From Paeniglutamicibacter sulfureus (GTDB lineage Bacteria > Actinomycetota > Actinomycetes > Actinomycetales > Micrococcaceae), in the NCBI RefSeq assembly GCF_039535115.1, contig NZ_BAAAWO010000001.1, positions 3,224,001-3,288,000 of the forward strand: a DNA stretch of 64,000 nucleotides. Reading direction: 5' to 3'. Positions 39,552 through 49,590 of the stretch are shown here, piece by piece; position 1 is the first letter of the stretch, and every line of letters starts with the position of its first letter. The notes under the pieces are model-generated. The model was not told the origin of the DNA and did not search any database. It was given only the letters and a program-made list of their open reading frames with translations. The position numbers were made by a program, and so were the translations under genes.

Positions 39552-41002
39552 GCGCCGGAACCTTGAAAGCCCGGGAGCTGAATCGCGGAACGCACCCGGC
39601 CGCCAAGGCCGAGGTCCGCATCGTGCACATCGGGTTGGGCGCCTTCCACCGCGCCCACCAGGCCTGGTACACCGCCAGGGCGAACGACGGCTGGGGGATC
39701 GCCGCCTTCACCGGACGCAGCGCCACGGCAGCCACCGAGCTTGCCGCCCAAGACGGACTATTTACCCTCATCCGGCGTGAAGCCGAAGGCGATACCTTCG
39801 AGGTCATCGACTCCATCGTGGAGGCGCACGACGGCAATGACATGGCGGCCCTGACCACCCTGCTGGCCAGCCCCTCCACCGCGATCCTCACCCTGACCAT
39901 CACCGAGGCAGGCTACAAGATGGCGGCCGGCGCCGGCGAACCGGCCCTTGACCTCAACGACGCGGCTGTGCAGGCCGACCTTTCGGTGCTGCGCGAGCGC
40001 TACGACGCCAGTCTCTTCGCCAGCTCCGCGGCGGACTTCGGGCAGCTGAAGCTCTCCACCCCGGCGGCGCGGATCCTGGTGGGCCTGGCGGCCCGCCGCT
40101 CCGGGGACGGATGGCCGCTGGCCATCGTCTCCTGCGACAACCTGCCGGGCAACGGCACCGTGACCCGCGCCGGAATCCTGGGTTTTGCGCGGGAAATCGA
40201 CGCCGAGCTGGCACGCTGGATCGACGCGAACGTGTCGTTCGTCGACACCTCCATCGACCGCATCACCCCGCGCACCACCGACGCCGACCGCGCCACCGTC
40301 GCGGAGCAGACCGGCTTCGCCGACGTGTCCCCGGTGGTCACCGAGCCGTTCTCCTCCTGGGTGCTCTCCGGTGAATTCCCGGCCGGGCGTCCGGCCTGGG
40401 AAAAAGCCGGAGCGCAGTTCGTCGATGACCTCGAGGCCTTCGAGCGCCGCAAGCTGTGGCTACTCAACGGCGCCCACACGCTGATGTCCTTCGCCGGGCA
40501 GCTGCGCGGACACGCCACCGTCGCCCAGGCCCTGGCCGACCCGGCGGTTTCCGGATGGGTCGAGGAATTCTGGGATGCCGCCTCCGCGCACCTCAACGAG
40601 CCGGAACTCGCCGTCCCCGAGTACCGGAAGGCCCTGCGCGAACGCTTCGAAAACCCGCGCATCGCCCACAACCTGGCCCAGATCGCCACCGACGGATCGA
40701 TCAAGCTCGCCGCACGGGCGCTGCCGGTGTTCCGCGCCGAGCGGGATGCCGAGCGCGACGGCAATGCGGCCTTGCGCCTGCTGGCAGCCTGGTGCGACCA
40801 GCTGGCCGCGCAGCACGCCTCCGGCACGGCAGTTGCCGATGCGAACGCAGCCGAGTTGGAAGCGGTTCTCGCCGATTCGCAGATCGGCACCGGGACCCCG
40901 CAGCAGACCGCGGCACTGGTGGCCGTCGTCGATGCGGAACTGTCCCGGGACGCCGACACGATCGCCTCGGTCCACGCCCTGCGCGGAAGCTTCACCAACT
41001 AA
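39548..41002 (+). CDS. uxuB: Fructuronate reductase / mannitol dehydrogenase family
   Basis: 484 residues from GTG 39548, which overlaps uxaC by 4 bp. The Rossmann domain begins [27 protein letters not shown] and [16 protein letters not shown] (catalytic region) and [30 protein letters not shown] in the C-domain are hallmarks of the polyol-specific long-chain dehydrogenases. By position after uxaC and before mannonate dehydratase it should reduce D-fructuronate to D-mannonate with NADH. Confidence 0.92.
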   Translation: MSAGTLKARELNRGTHPAAKAEVRIVHIGLGAFHRAHQAWYTARANDGWGIAAFTGRSATAATELAAQDGLFTLIRREAEGDTFEVIDSIVEAHDGNDMAALTTLLASPSTAILTLTITEAGYKMAAGAGEPALDLNDAAVQADLSVLRERYDASLFASSAADFGQLKLSTPAARILVGLAARRSGDGWPLAIVSCDNLPGNGTVTRAGILGFAREIDAELARWIDANVSFVDTSIDRITPRTTDADRATVAEQTGFADVSPVVTEPFSSWVLSGEFPAGRPAWEKAGAQFVDDLEAFERRKLWLLNGAHTLMSFAGQLRGHATVAQALADPAVSGWVEEFWDAASAHLNEPELAVPEYRKALRERFENPRIAHNLAQIATDGSIKLAARALPVFRAERDAERDGNAALRLLAAWCDQLAAQHASGTAVADANAAELEAVLADSQIGTGTPQQTAALVAVVDAELSRDADTIASVHALRGSFTN

Positions 41003-41058
41003 CTTTTCTCCCCGTCACCACCGGTGCACCGTTGCACCGCGCATTTGAAAGGATTGCC

Positions 41059-42288
41059 ATGAAAATCATCAAGGCAGAAGTATTTGTGACCAGCCCGTCA
41101 CGCAACTTTGTGACCCTCAAGGTCACCACCGAATCCGGCTTGGTCGGCATCGGCGACGCCACCGTGAACGGCCGCGAACTTGCCGTCGCGTCCTACCTGA
41201 AGGACCACGTCGCGCAGTTGCTCATCGGCAAGGACGCACATCGCATCGAGGACACCTGGCAGTTCCTCTACCGCTCGTCCTACTGGCGCCGCGGGCCCAT
41301 CACCATGGCAGCCATCGCCGCCGTGGACATGGCCCTGTGGGACATCAAGGGCAAGGCCGCCAACATGCCGGTCTACCAGCTGCTGGGCGGCGCGTCGCGC
41401 AACGGCCTGCGCGCCTACGGCCACGCCTCGGGCACCGACACCGAGCAGCTTTTCGACTCGATCCGCGAGCACCTGGAACTGGGCTACAAGTCCATCCGCG
41501 TGCAGACCGCGGTCCCGGGCATCAAGGCCGTCTACGGCGTTGCCGCCCAGACCCAGGCCTCGGGCGAACGCTACGACTACGAGCCCGCCGGCCGCGGCGC
41601 ATTCCCGCAGGAAGAGGACTGGGACACCCGCGCCTACCTGCGCCACCTGCCGACCGTCTTCGAAGCCGTGCGCAACGAATTCGGCCCCGAGATCCCGCTG
41701 CTGCACGACGGCCACCACCGCATGACCCCGATCCAGGCCGCCAAGCTGGGCAAGTCGCTGGAGCCCTACGACCTGTTCTGGCTCGAGGACTGCACCCCTG
41801 GCGAAAACCAGGAAGCGCTGCGCCTGGTCCGCCAGCACACCACCACCCCGATCGCCATCGGCGAGGTCTTCAACACGATCTACGACTTCCAGTCGCTGAT
41901 CAAGGAACAGCTCATCGACTACGTGCGTGCAGCCTCCACCCACTTCGGCGGCATCTCGCCGCTGAAGAAGGTCATGGACTACGCTGCCCAATACCAGGTC
42001 AAGTCCGGCTTCCACGGCCCGACCGACATCTCCCCGGTGGGCTTCGCCGCCCAGCTGCACGTGGGCCTGGCCATCCACAACTACGGCATCCAGGAATACA
42101 TGCAGCACTCGGACGCCACCAACACGGTCTTCGAGCAGTCCATGACCTTCAAGGACGGCTACCTGCACCCGGGCGACAAGCCGGGCCTGGGCGTCGAGTT
42201 CAACGAAGAAGCCGCGCTGTCCTACCCGTACCAGCAGGCCTACCTGCCCTACAACCGTCTCATCGACGGCACCGTTCACGACTGGTGA
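41059..42288 (+). CDS. manD: D-mannonate dehydratase, enolase superfamily (ManD/UxuA function)
   Basis: 409 residues, ATG 41059 with GAAAGGA upstream. Enolase-superfamily features: capping domain [71 protein letters not shown], metal ligands [36 protein letters not shown], and [10 protein letters not shown]. This is the RspA/ManD branch, unrelated to classical UxuA. It dehydrates D-mannonate to 2-keto-3-deoxygluconate. The stop overlaps the gluconokinase start (GTGA). Confidence 0.92.
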   Translation: MKIIKAEVFVTSPSRNFVTLKVTTESGLVGIGDATVNGRELAVASYLKDHVAQLLIGKDAHRIEDTWQFLYRSSYWRRGPITMAAIAAVDMALWDIKGKAANMPVYQLLGGASRNGLRAYGHASGTDTEQLFDSIREHLELGYKSIRVQTAVPGIKAVYGVAAQTQASGERYDYEPAGRGAFPQEEDWDTRAYLRHLPTVFEAVRNEFGPEIPLLHDGHHRMTPIQAAKLGKSLEPYDLFWLEDCTPGENQEALRLVRQHTTTPIAIGEVFNTIYDFQSLIKEQLIDYVRAASTHFGGISPLKKVMDYAAQYQVKSGFHGPTDISPVGFAAQLHVGLAIHNYGIQEYMQHSDATNTVFEQSMTFKDGYLHPGDKPGLGVEFNEEAALSYPYQQAYLPYNRLIDGTVHDW

Positions 42289-42842
42289 GCGCCGAAACCA
42301 TGGAAGCCGCCACCGACAACGCCGTCAACGGCGCGGCGGTCACGCTGCACCGGGTCATCGTCATGGGTGTCTCCGGCTGCGGCAAGTCCACCGTGGGCGA
42401 GCTGCTCGGCGCGGAACTGGGTGCGGGATTCCTCGACGGGGACTCCCTGCACCCGCAGGCGAACATCGACAAGATGGCCGCCGGACACCCGCTGGACGAC
42501 GAGGACCGCGAACCGTGGCTGCGCGAGGTGGGCGAACGCCTCGGCTCGGCCGAATCCGAGTCGATGGTCATTGCCTGCTCGGCCCTGAAGCGGAAGTATC
42601 GCGACTTGATCCGGGCCCAGGCACCTGGCACGGTGTTCATCCACCTGCATGGCACGGTCGAACTGCTCACCGAGCGGATGGGCGCCCGCCCCGGGCACTT
42701 CATGCCGGTGGGCCTGCTCGAATCCCAGCTTGCCACGCTTGAGCCGCTGGAAAGCGACGAGGCAGGTGTGGTGCTGGACATCGCGGCCACGCCGGCACAG
42801 CTGGCGCAGGAAGCCGCCGCCTGGCTGGACGCGCAGGCCTGA
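42285..42842 (+). CDS. gntK: Gluconokinase (GntK type)
   Basis: 185 residues from GTG 42285 (overlapping manD); an alternative ATG at 42300 is possible. Shikimate-kinase-like fold with P-loop [62 protein letters not shown] and [20 protein letters not shown]. It phosphorylates gluconate to 6-phosphogluconate. The operon otherwise leads to 2-keto-3-deoxygluconate, for which a KDG kinase would be expected. So the operon either also serves gluconate, or the kinase has another substrate. It is followed by a strong terminator. Confidence 0.9.
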   Translation: MSAETMEAATDNAVNGAAVTLHRVIVMGVSGCGKSTVGELLGAELGAGFLDGDSLHPQANIDKMAAGHPLDDEDREPWLREVGERLGSAESESMVIACSALKRKYRDLIRAQAPGTVFIHLHGTVELLTERMGARPGHFMPVGLLESQLATLEPLESDEAGVVLDIAATPAQLAQEAAAWLDAQA

Positions 42843-42850
42843 TTCCACAT

Positions 42851-42893
42851 ACAAGGTCCGGCCCCAGGAAAATTCCTTGGGCCGGACCTTGTT
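42851..42893. terminator. Bidirectional terminator between gntK and the polyol dehydrogenase gene
   Basis: CAAGGTCCGGCCC and its complement extend to a 19-bp stem with one mismatch and an AA loop; the outer bases give CAA/TTG. It lies between two convergent genes (8 and 30 bp away). Confidence 0.9.
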
Positions 42894-42923
42894 GCATCGA
42901 GCGCCCTGTGCAGGGGTACGCGG

Positions 42924-44411
42924 CTACCCGGCGGCCGGCTGGCCCGCCATGACCGCCTCGAGCGTGGCTAGCGAGCCGTGCTCGTGCAGCGCGGCGAGGA
43001 CCGCGCGGTACGGCGCGGCAAAGGCCTCGTCGTCGGCGATGTCGCCGAAGAGTTCGCGCTGCTCGATGAACGCGTTGGGGTTCTCCCTGTTGTTCGCGGC
43101 CGTTGCCTGCAGCTGCCCGGCGAGCCGGTCGACCACGGTGATGGGATTGCCCTGCTCGTCCACGCCCTCGGCGTAGCGGGCCCAGGAGGCGACGATCGCG
43201 GCGGAGAGGCCCACGGGGCGGCCGGCGGCCAGGTTTTCGCGGACCACCGGGATCAGCCACTTGGGGATGCGGTCCGAGGACTCGGCGCACAGGCGAGCCA
43301 CGGTGTCCGCGACGTACTCGTTGCTGTAACGCTCGATGAGCTTGCGTTTGTAGGCCTCCAGATCCACGCCGGGAAGCGGCGCCAAAGTGGGGGTCGCCTC
43401 CTCATCCATGTAGCGCAGCAGGAAGTTGGCGAACAGCGGGTTGCGGGCCACGTCGTGCACCGCGCTGTATCCGGCCAGGTGCCCGAAGTAGCACAGGCCC
43501 TGGTGGGTGGCGTTGAGCAGGCGCAGCTTCATCAACTCGTACGGGACGACGTCAGCGACGAGCTGGACCCCGGCCTCCTCGTAGGGCGGCCGGCCTGAAA
43601 CGAACTTGTCCTCCAGCACCCACTGGGTGAAGTCCTCGCACACCACCGGCCAGGCGTCATCGATTCCGTAGGTCCCTGCCACGTCCGCGCGGTCGGCGTC
43701 GGTCGTGACCGGGGTGATCCTGTCGACCATGGAGTTGGGGAAGGGCACGTTGGCCTCGACCCAGGCACCGAACTCGGCGTCCAGGGCAGTGGCGAAGGCG
43801 CCGAACATCTTGTGTGCGACCTCGCCGTTGCCCTGGATGTTGTCGCAGCTCATCACGGTGAACGGGGCGATGCCGCGCTCGCGGCGCAGCTTCAGCCCGG
43901 CGCTGACCAGTCCGAAGGTCGTGGCTGGGGCCGCGGGGCTTGCCAGGTCCGCGGCGATGGCGGGGTTTTCCAGGTCGAACTCGCCGGTGACCGGGTGGAC
44001 GTTGTAGCCGCCCTCGGTCACGGTGAGCGAGACGATGCGGATGGCGGGGTCGGCTAGGGCCTCGATGGCCGCCTTCGGATCCTCGGGGGCGAAGACGTAG
44101 TCGACGATGGATCCGACGACGCGGACCTCGCGGGTACCGTCGGGGTTCTTCACCACCAGGGTGTAGAGCCCGTCGCTCGCGGCCAGCGCGTCGCGCATCC
44201 GGGCGTCGGAGGGCATCACGCCCATCCCACGGATGCCCCAGTCCAGGGCCCTGCCCTGGTTCATCAGTTTGTCCAGGTACATGGCCTGGTGGGCGCGGTG
44301 GAAGCCGCCGACACCGAAGTGGATGATGCCGGCACGCACCGCGGAACGGTCGTATGCCGGAACGGCGACGGGGGAGGCGATGTGCGCCAGGGCGTTGTTT
44401 TTCAGTTCCAT
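42924..44411 (-). CDS. Mannitol 2-dehydrogenase / D-arabitol 4-dehydrogenase family protein
   Basis: 495 residues. IIHFGVGGFHRAHQAMYLDKLM (Rossmann), SCDNIQGNGEVAHKM, PNSMVDRITPVTTDADR (with catalytic Lys/Asn region) and LRLLNATHQGLCYFGHLAGY are diagnostic of the polyol long-chain dehydrogenases of about 490 residues. It oxidises mannitol to fructose or arabitol to xylulose with NAD. The operon partner is a polyol MFS permease and the divergent genes are a DeoR regulator and xylulokinase; this combination favours D-arabitol and D-mannitol use. The sequence alone does not settle the substrate. Confidence 0.9.
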   Translation of the reverse strand: MELKNNALAHIASPVAVPAYDRSAVRAGIIHFGVGGFHRAHQAMYLDKLMNQGRALDWGIRGMGVMPSDARMRDALAASDGLYTLVVKNPDGTREVRVVGSIVDYVFAPEDPKAAIEALADPAIRIVSLTVTEGGYNVHPVTGEFDLENPAIAADLASPAAPATTFGLVSAGLKLRRERGIAPFTVMSCDNIQGNGEVAHKMFGAFATALDAEFGAWVEANVPFPNSMVDRITPVTTDADRADVAGTYGIDDAWPVVCEDFTQWVLEDKFVSGRPPYEEAGVQLVADVVPYELMKLRLLNATHQGLCYFGHLAGYSAVHDVARNPLFANFLLRYMDEEATPTLAPLPGVDLEAYKRKLIERYSNEYVADTVARLCAESSDRIPKWLIPVVRENLAAGRPVGLSAAIVASWARYAEGVDEQGNPITVVDRLAGQLQATAANNRENPNAFIEQRELFGDIADDEAFAAPYRAVLAALHEHGSLATLEAVMAGQPAAG

Positions 44412-44472
44412 TCTCGGGGGTGCTCCTTGGATCAGGTCTGCGGGGAAAGGACGAAGGCGGAGAGGCGCGGGG

Positions 44473-45810
44473 CTAGGACAAACGCTCCGGGGCCGGAAGA
44501 GGCACTCCGTTGAATCCGGGCTGGGTGCCGCGCAGGGCGTGGGACATCAGTGCCGCGACCAGATACAGGGCGGCAAAGAGGTAGACCATGCCGGCGGCGC
44601 CAAGCACCGAGTAGAGCACCGCCACCAGCAGCGGGCCGGCGAATACCGCAGCCCCGATGCCAAGGTTGTAGGAGGCCATGGCGGCGCCCGGGTTCTTCGG
44701 CGCCAGGGACACGGCGATGGCCGAGAGCGGGACGAACCCTGCCAGCCCGATCCCGAAGAATGCGCCGACGAGCAGGGTCAGGGCGTAGGCCGAGTCCCAG
44801 CCCCGGTCCACGGCATAGGCGGGCACCACGTAGAGGCCGAGCATCGACACGGCGCAGAGCACCGCTCCGCACCAGGTCACCGTCTTGCTCCAGCCGAGCC
44901 TGTCGCCCAGGGCGCCGAAGAAGAGGTTGCACGGGATGTTTACCGCGTAGATGACCGTGGTCAGGATCAGGAACTGTCCCACGGTCCAGCCGAACCGGTC
45001 GACGAACAGCGCCGGGAAGAAGATCGCCATGCCGTAGGTGGGGATCGAGTTGATGGTGCGGGTGAGCATGACCATCAGGGCCTTGCGGTTGGTGCGCAGC
45101 AGGGTGAAGCCGAAGACCAGGGTCTTGAAGACCTTCTCGGAGTCGGCCACCAGCGGGCCGCGGCCGGTTTTTTCCTTCACGCCGAGAAGGGCAACCGCGG
45201 CACCCGCAACCACCAGCGCCAGGGAGATCCAGAGCGTCTGGTAGTAGTCCAGGCCGAAGATGGTCAGGGAGGCGCTCGCCGTCAGGGCGCCGAGGGTGGG
45301 AAGCCCGGCACTGAAGGCGACATAAAACCACCCAATGGCCACGGCCAGACGTTTGGCATTGGCGGTGGCGCTAATCCAGACCAGGAACCCATAGGCGAAG
45401 AAGGGGTAGCCGAAGCCGCGCAGGCCGTAGGCGATGAAGATCAGCGCCACGCTGGCGGAATTCAGGGCCACGACGAGGAAAAGGAGCTCGAAGGCCACCC
45501 AGATGCCGGCACCGATGAACATGACCTTCCGCGGTCCCCAAAGGTCCGAAAGCGAGGCCGAAAGGAAGGCCGCGATGGCCACTGCGATGCCGTAGACGGT
45601 GACCAGGGTGCCGGCCATGGGGATGGAGAATCCGTGGTCTGCGGTGAGGAACGGGGTGAGGATGTTGGTCTCCACGCCGTCACCGATCATGAAGAGCATC
45701 AGCCCGACGAAGCCCCAGAGCAGTGGCCGGGGCAGGCCCATGCGTTCGAGGATGCCCTCGCGGGCACCTGTCGCACCGTTGTGCGTTTCTGGCTGCGCTT
45801 TCACGGTCAT
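44473..45810 (-). CDS. MFS polyol permease (RbtT/DalT/CsbX type)
   Basis: 445 residues, 12 membrane helices. The MFS loop 2-3 signature ASLSDLWGPRKVMFIG and its counterpart FFGALGDRLGWSKTVTW after helix 8 are present. GLRGFGYPFFAYGFLVWI and TRTINSIPTYGMAIFFPALFVDRFGWTVGQFL are typical of the ribitol/arabitol transporter subgroup. It imports a pentitol or hexitol by proton symport. First gene of the two-gene minus-strand operon with the polyol dehydrogenase (61-bp gap), divergent from the DeoR gene; operator-like repeats at 45866-45913. Confidence 0.9.
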   Translation of the reverse strand: MTVKAQPETHNGATGAREGILERMGLPRPLLWGFVGLMLFMIGDGVETNILTPFLTADHGFSIPMAGTLVTVYGIAVAIAAFLSASLSDLWGPRKVMFIGAGIWVAFELLFLVVALNSASVALIFIAYGLRGFGYPFFAYGFLVWISATANAKRLAVAIGWFYVAFSAGLPTLGALTASASLTIFGLDYYQTLWISLALVVAGAAVALLGVKEKTGRGPLVADSEKVFKTLVFGFTLLRTNRKALMVMLTRTINSIPTYGMAIFFPALFVDRFGWTVGQFLILTTVIYAVNIPCNLFFGALGDRLGWSKTVTWCGAVLCAVSMLGLYVVPAYAVDRGWDSAYALTLLVGAFFGIGLAGFVPLSAIAVSLAPKNPGAAMASYNLGIGAAVFAGPLLVAVLYSVLGAAGMVYLFAALYLVAALMSHALRGTQPGFNGVPLPAPERLS

Positions 45811-45865
45811 GTCGCTCCCTTGCGTCCTGCACTTCGTCGTGGTGATCGCCTCAATCTAACACCAA

Positions 45866-45913
45866 ACAAGACAAAGATCACAAGAAATCTGTTAAATTAG
45901 ATAGATGTCTTGT
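45866..45913. promoter_or_regulatory. Repeat cluster in the MFS/DeoR promoter, candidate DeoR operator
   Basis: ACAAGACA at 45866-45873 has its exact complement TGTCTTGT at 45906-45913. Between them ACAAGA occurs again at 45880-45885, and the segment is AT-rich around GTTAAATTAGATAG. Long-spaced arms are common for DeoR-family repressors that loop DNA. The divergent promoters lie within this block. Confidence 0.5.
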
Positions 45914-45944
45914 ACTTTTTGTTTCACCGGGTGACGGATCTATC

Positions 45945-46775
45945 ATGAATGTTGTGACTATTGAAGAGTTTTGTGTGGAGGCCTCGGCGCAGCCCGCGCG
46001 CATCGGCCTGCCCCCGGAAACCCGCCGCGACGAGGTCACGCAATACGTTGCCAAGGCCCAAGACGTCAAGGTCGAGGAATTGGCCGAGCGCTTCGGCGTC
46101 AGCGCCATGACCATCCACCGCGACCTCGAGCTTCTTTCCAGGGACGGCCGCCTCGAACGCGTCCGCGGGGGAGCCCGCGCCATCACCAGCCGCATGGCCG
46201 AACGCGATGTGCGGCTGCGCCGGCACATGAACGCGGCCGCCAAGGATGCACTGGCCCGGGCAGCCGCCGCGCTGATCCCCGCCGGCGCCGTGGTGGGACT
46301 GGACGATTCGACAACGGTCGGTGCCATGGGCGCCTACCTGGCCGGGCGGCGTCCCTCCACCGTCATCACGCATTCGCTGCCGCTGATGAACATCGTCGCC
46401 TGCCAGCCGGACATCGCCCTGGTTGGCCTGGGTGGCCAGTACTACACGGAAACGGACTCGTTCCTCGGCTCCGTCGTGGTCGAGCAACTGCACCGCATCA
46501 CCGCCGACGTGGTCTTCGTGTCCACCACGGCGGTGAAGAACGACGCGCTGTTCCACCCCGATGCAGAGGCCGCGCTGACCAAGCGAGCCATGATCGCAAT
46601 GGCCGCGCGCAAGGTGCTGCTGGTCGACAGCTCGAAGTTCGAGTCCACCGGCCTCTACCACGTCATGGACGTGGAGGGCTTTGACGATGTCGTCATCGAC
46701 GACGCGTTGCCCGAACACCACCGCGCCCGGCTGCGCGAGCTCGGTGTCACCATCCATGTCGCCACCGCACAGTAA
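45945..46775 (+). CDS. DeoR-family transcriptional regulator of polyol use
   Basis: 276 residues. The HTH VEELAERFGVSAMTIHRDLELLSRDGRLERVRGGA is the DeoR N-terminal signature, preceded by a short extension. The C-terminal sugar-phosphate-sensing domain contains GAVVGLDDSTTVGAMGAYLAG, THSLPLMN, LVGLGGQYYTETDSFLG, VFVSTTAVKNDALFHPDAEAALTKRAMI and KVLLVDSSKFESTGLYH. It should respond to a phosphorylated intermediate such as xylulose 5-phosphate. xylB follows after 14 bp, so both are cotranscribed. Confidence 0.92.
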   Translation: MNVVTIEEFCVEASAQPARIGLPPETRRDEVTQYVAKAQDVKVEELAERFGVSAMTIHRDLELLSRDGRLERVRGGARAITSRMAERDVRLRRHMNAAAKDALARAAAALIPAGAVVGLDDSTTVGAMGAYLAGRRPSTVITHSLPLMNIVACQPDIALVGLGGQYYTETDSFLGSVVVEQLHRITADVVFVSTTAVKNDALFHPDAEAALTKRAMIAMAARKVLLVDSSKFESTGLYHVMDVEGFDDVVIDDALPEHHRARLRELGVTIHVATAQ

Positions 46776-46789
46776 CGAAGGGGCCTTCG

Positions 46790-48178
46790 ATGGGTTCGCA
46801 GTACGTCCTGGGAATTGATTCATCCACCCAATCCTGCAAGGCGGTCCTGGTGGACGCCGGGACCGGCGAGGTCGTCGACCAGCGCCGCATGCCGCACCCC
46901 GAGGGTACCCAGATCGACCCGGCCCGCTGGCTCGAGGCCATGGATGGCGCCACCGACGGGCTGCTGGAGCGGGCAGCGGCAGTGTCCGTGGCCGGCCAGC
47001 AGCACGGCATGGTGGCGTTGGATGCCGACGGGGAACCGGTGCGCGACGCGATGCTGTGGAACGACACCTCCTCCGCACCGCAGGCCAAGGACCTGGTTGC
47101 TGAACTCGGCGGGCCCGCCGGTTGCGCCGACGCGGTGGGCTCGGTCATGGTCGCTTCGCTGACGGCCTCCAAGCTGCGCTGGATGCGCGAGGTCGAACCC
47201 GACAACGCAGGGCGCACCGCCTCGGTGCTGCTGCCCCACGACTACCTCACCTGGCAGTTGGGCGGCCGCCAGGAGATGACCACCGACCACGGGGACGCCT
47301 CCGGCACCGGGTACTACTCAACCTCGAAGCGGGAATTCCGGCCGGACCTGGCGGCCTCCGCACTGGGTCACGAGGTGATCCTGCCCCGGCTGGCCGGTCC
47401 CCGCGAGGTCGTCGGGAACACGCGCGGCGGCGCGAAGATCGCTGCGGGCACCGGGGACAACATGGCCGCGGCTCTGGGACTAGACCTGGGCCCGGGCGAC
47501 GTCTGTGTATCCATCGGCACTTCGGGTGTCGCCTCGGCCGTCGTTGAGCACAGCGTGCACGACGGCAGCGGGCTGGTCACCGGGTTCGTCGATGCCACCG
47601 GGCGCTACATGCCGCTGGCCTGCACCCTGAACGGGGCCCCGGTGCTGGACTTCGGGGCACGCATGCTCGGGGTCGACCATAAGGAATTCACCCGCCTGGC
47701 ACTGGGTGCACAGACCGGTTCCGGAGGTGCGGTGCTGCTGCCCTACCTCGGCGGCGAACGCACACCCAACCGGCCCAACGCCAGCGGGCTGATGCACGGG
47801 TTGCGGGCCACTACCAGCCGCGAACAATTCGCCCGCGCCATCGTCGAGGGCCTGCTGTGCTCCATGAAGGACGCGGTGGCGGCCCTGGAAAACGCCACGG
47901 GCGTTTCCACCGGGCGGATCCTGCTCATCGGCGGCGGGGCGCAATCCGAGGCCGTGCGCCGCATCGCCCCCGAAGTCTTCGGGGTCGCAGTCGACGTGCC
48001 GGCCACCGCCGAATACGTGGCCCTGGGCGCGGCACGCCAGGCAGCCTGGGCGATGAGTGGCGCGGCAGTGCCTCCCTCGTGGGAGCCTGTGGGTTCGAAG
48101 CGCTACGAAGCGGCGCACCGGCCGGACATCTACGAACGCTATGCCGTGGTTCGGGATGCCACAGAGGGCTGGGAGTAG
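46790..48178 (+). CDS. xylB: Xylulokinase (FGGY family)
   Basis: 462 residues. LGIDSSTQSCKAVLVD (phosphate 1 loop), GQQHGMVALDADGEPVRDAMLWNDTSS, HDYLTWQLGGRQEMTTDHGDASGTGYYS (family motif 1 region), SIGTSGVASAV (phosphate 2) and ILLIGGGAQSEAVRRIAPEVFGV (adenosine motif) are all present. It phosphorylates D-xylulose to xylulose 5-phosphate, the entry to the pentose phosphate pathway. It links the polyol dehydrogenase product (xylulose from arabitol) to central metabolism. Confidence 0.92.
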   Translation: MGSQYVLGIDSSTQSCKAVLVDAGTGEVVDQRRMPHPEGTQIDPARWLEAMDGATDGLLERAAAVSVAGQQHGMVALDADGEPVRDAMLWNDTSSAPQAKDLVAELGGPAGCADAVGSVMVASLTASKLRWMREVEPDNAGRTASVLLPHDYLTWQLGGRQEMTTDHGDASGTGYYSTSKREFRPDLAASALGHEVILPRLAGPREVVGNTRGGAKIAAGTGDNMAAALGLDLGPGDVCVSIGTSGVASAVVEHSVHDGSGLVTGFVDATGRYMPLACTLNGAPVLDFGARMLGVDHKEFTRLALGAQTGSGGAVLLPYLGGERTPNRPNASGLMHGLRATTSREQFARAIVEGLLCSMKDAVAALENATGVSTGRILLIGGGAQSEAVRRIAPEVFGVAVDVPATAEYVALGAARQAAWAMSGAAVPPSWEPVGSKRYEAAHRPDIYERYAVVRDATEGWE

Positions 48179-48314
48179 CACCAGCGCCAATCTCCGCGGC
48201 AGCCCGGCGACCGCGCAACGCCAATTCGCTTGCATTCCCGGGCCGATGCGGCATGGAAGAGTGGAAACCGCGCCGCCGGACGCCGACGGGCCACCGAACG
48301 AAGGGGAATGGGCA

Positions 48315-49520
48315 ATGCTCGTGCGCAACGTGAGGCCATGGGGCCGGGACGCGGTGGACCTCGAGCTCGCAGACGGGCGGATCGGCGGCATCGCCCCACA
48401 CAACCCGGATCTCCCCGTGGCCGCGGGAATCGACGGCCGGGGCCAGCTGGCGCTTCCGGCGTTCTCCGATGTCCATGTGCACCTGGACTCTACCCGGATC
48501 GGGCTGCCGTTCCGCGAACACACCGGGGCCCCGGGGGTCTGGGGCATGATGCTCAACGACCGCAACAACTGGCGCCACGCCGAGGTTCCGCTGCCCGAGA
48601 GGGTCGAGGGGACCCTCCGGCGCATGATCGCCCACGGCACCACCCGGGTGCGCAGCTACGCGCAGATCGATGTCGACTGCAAGCTGGAAAAATTCGAGGC
48701 GGTGCTCGCCGCCAAGGAAAAACTTGCCGCCAGCGTCGACGTGCAGATCATGGCCTTCCCACAGGCCGGGCTGCTGCTCGAGCCCGGAACCGTTCCCTAC
48801 CTGGAGGAATCGCTGAGGCTCGGTGCCACCGTGATGGGCGGCATCGACCCCTGCCATCTGGACCGGGACCCGGTGCGGCACCTGGACATCGTGTTCGAAT
48901 TGGCGGAAAAATACCAGGTGGATGTCGACATTCACCTCCATGAGCCCGGCCACCTGGCGCTTTTCAGCACCGAACTCGTCATGGAACGCACCCGGGCACT
49001 GGGCATGGAGGGACGGGTGACACTCTCCCACGCCTACGAGCTGGGCAATATTTCGGAGGCGGCCACGGCCCGGGTGATGGAGGGCATGGGGGACCTGGAC
49101 ATTTCCTGGGCAACAGTGGCCCCGGCGACCTCGGGCAGGCAGTTCAACCTGGCCGCGATGACCTCGGCGGGCATCCGGGTGGGGCTGGGCGAGGACGGCC
49201 AGCGCGACTACTGGAGCCCCTACGGGGACTGCGACCTGCTCTCGCGCACCTGGCAGCTGGCCTTCACACACGGGTTGCGGCAGGACGAACTGATCGAACA
49301 CGCCGCGGCCATTGCGACCTGGGGCGGGGCGGGAATCATGGACCGGGGCCTGGCCCGGCTGGGTTCGACGACCGACCGCCCGGGCCTGGCCGTGGGGGAT
49401 CGCGCCGACCTGGTGTTGCTCGCGGGCGAAACCGTGACCAGCGCCGTCATGGACCGCGGGTCCGACCGCACCGTCATCCACGATGGGCGCGTGGTGGCGG
49501 ACCAGCTGGAGCTTGCCTAG
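48315..49520 (+). CDS. Amidohydrolase, cytosine deaminase-like
   Basis: 401 residues from ATG 48315 with AAGGGG upstream; the frame opens earlier inside the end of xylB but lacks a site. Metal motif ALPAFSDVHVHLDSTRIG (His-x-His-x-Asp), VDIHLHEPGHLALF (third His), VTLSHAYELG (fourth His), and GVGLGEDGQRDYWSPYGDCDLL in the place of the catalytic Asp of the cytosine deaminase/AtzD branch (D-N-x-x-D is G-E-D-G here). It probably deaminates or hydrolyses a cyclic N-compound; the substrate is not assignable. It sits alone, followed by a terminator hairpin. Confidence 0.8.
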   Translation: MLVRNVRPWGRDAVDLELADGRIGGIAPHNPDLPVAAGIDGRGQLALPAFSDVHVHLDSTRIGLPFREHTGAPGVWGMMLNDRNNWRHAEVPLPERVEGTLRRMIAHGTTRVRSYAQIDVDCKLEKFEAVLAAKEKLAASVDVQIMAFPQAGLLLEPGTVPYLEESLRLGATVMGGIDPCHLDRDPVRHLDIVFELAEKYQVDVDIHLHEPGHLALFSTELVMERTRALGMEGRVTLSHAYELGNISEAATARVMEGMGDLDISWATVAPATSGRQFNLAAMTSAGIRVGLGEDGQRDYWSPYGDCDLLSRTWQLAFTHGLRQDELIEHAAAIATWGGAGIMDRGLARLGSTTDRPGLAVGDRADLVLLAGETVTSAVMDRGSDRTVIHDGRVVADQLELA

Positions 49521-49545
49521 CCGGGGTCGCCGGTGCAGCTGTGGC

Positions 49546-49568
49546 CGTGCCCGGATGAGCCGGGCACG
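49546..49568. terminator. Terminator between amidohydrolase and HAD phosphatase genes
   Basis: CGTGCCCGG and CCGGGCACG pair perfectly over 9 bp with a 5-base loop, in the 70-bp gap between convergent genes. Confidence 0.8.
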
Positions 49569-49590
49569 TCCACCGTGTCTTGGCTACGGA

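Noticed and set aside
41023..41038. GGTGCA-N4-TGCACC inverted repeat before manD as an operator
   Set aside because: Short, in the middle of an operon whose genes overlap translationally elsewhere, and unlike the LacI sites. More likely a small hairpin or chance.
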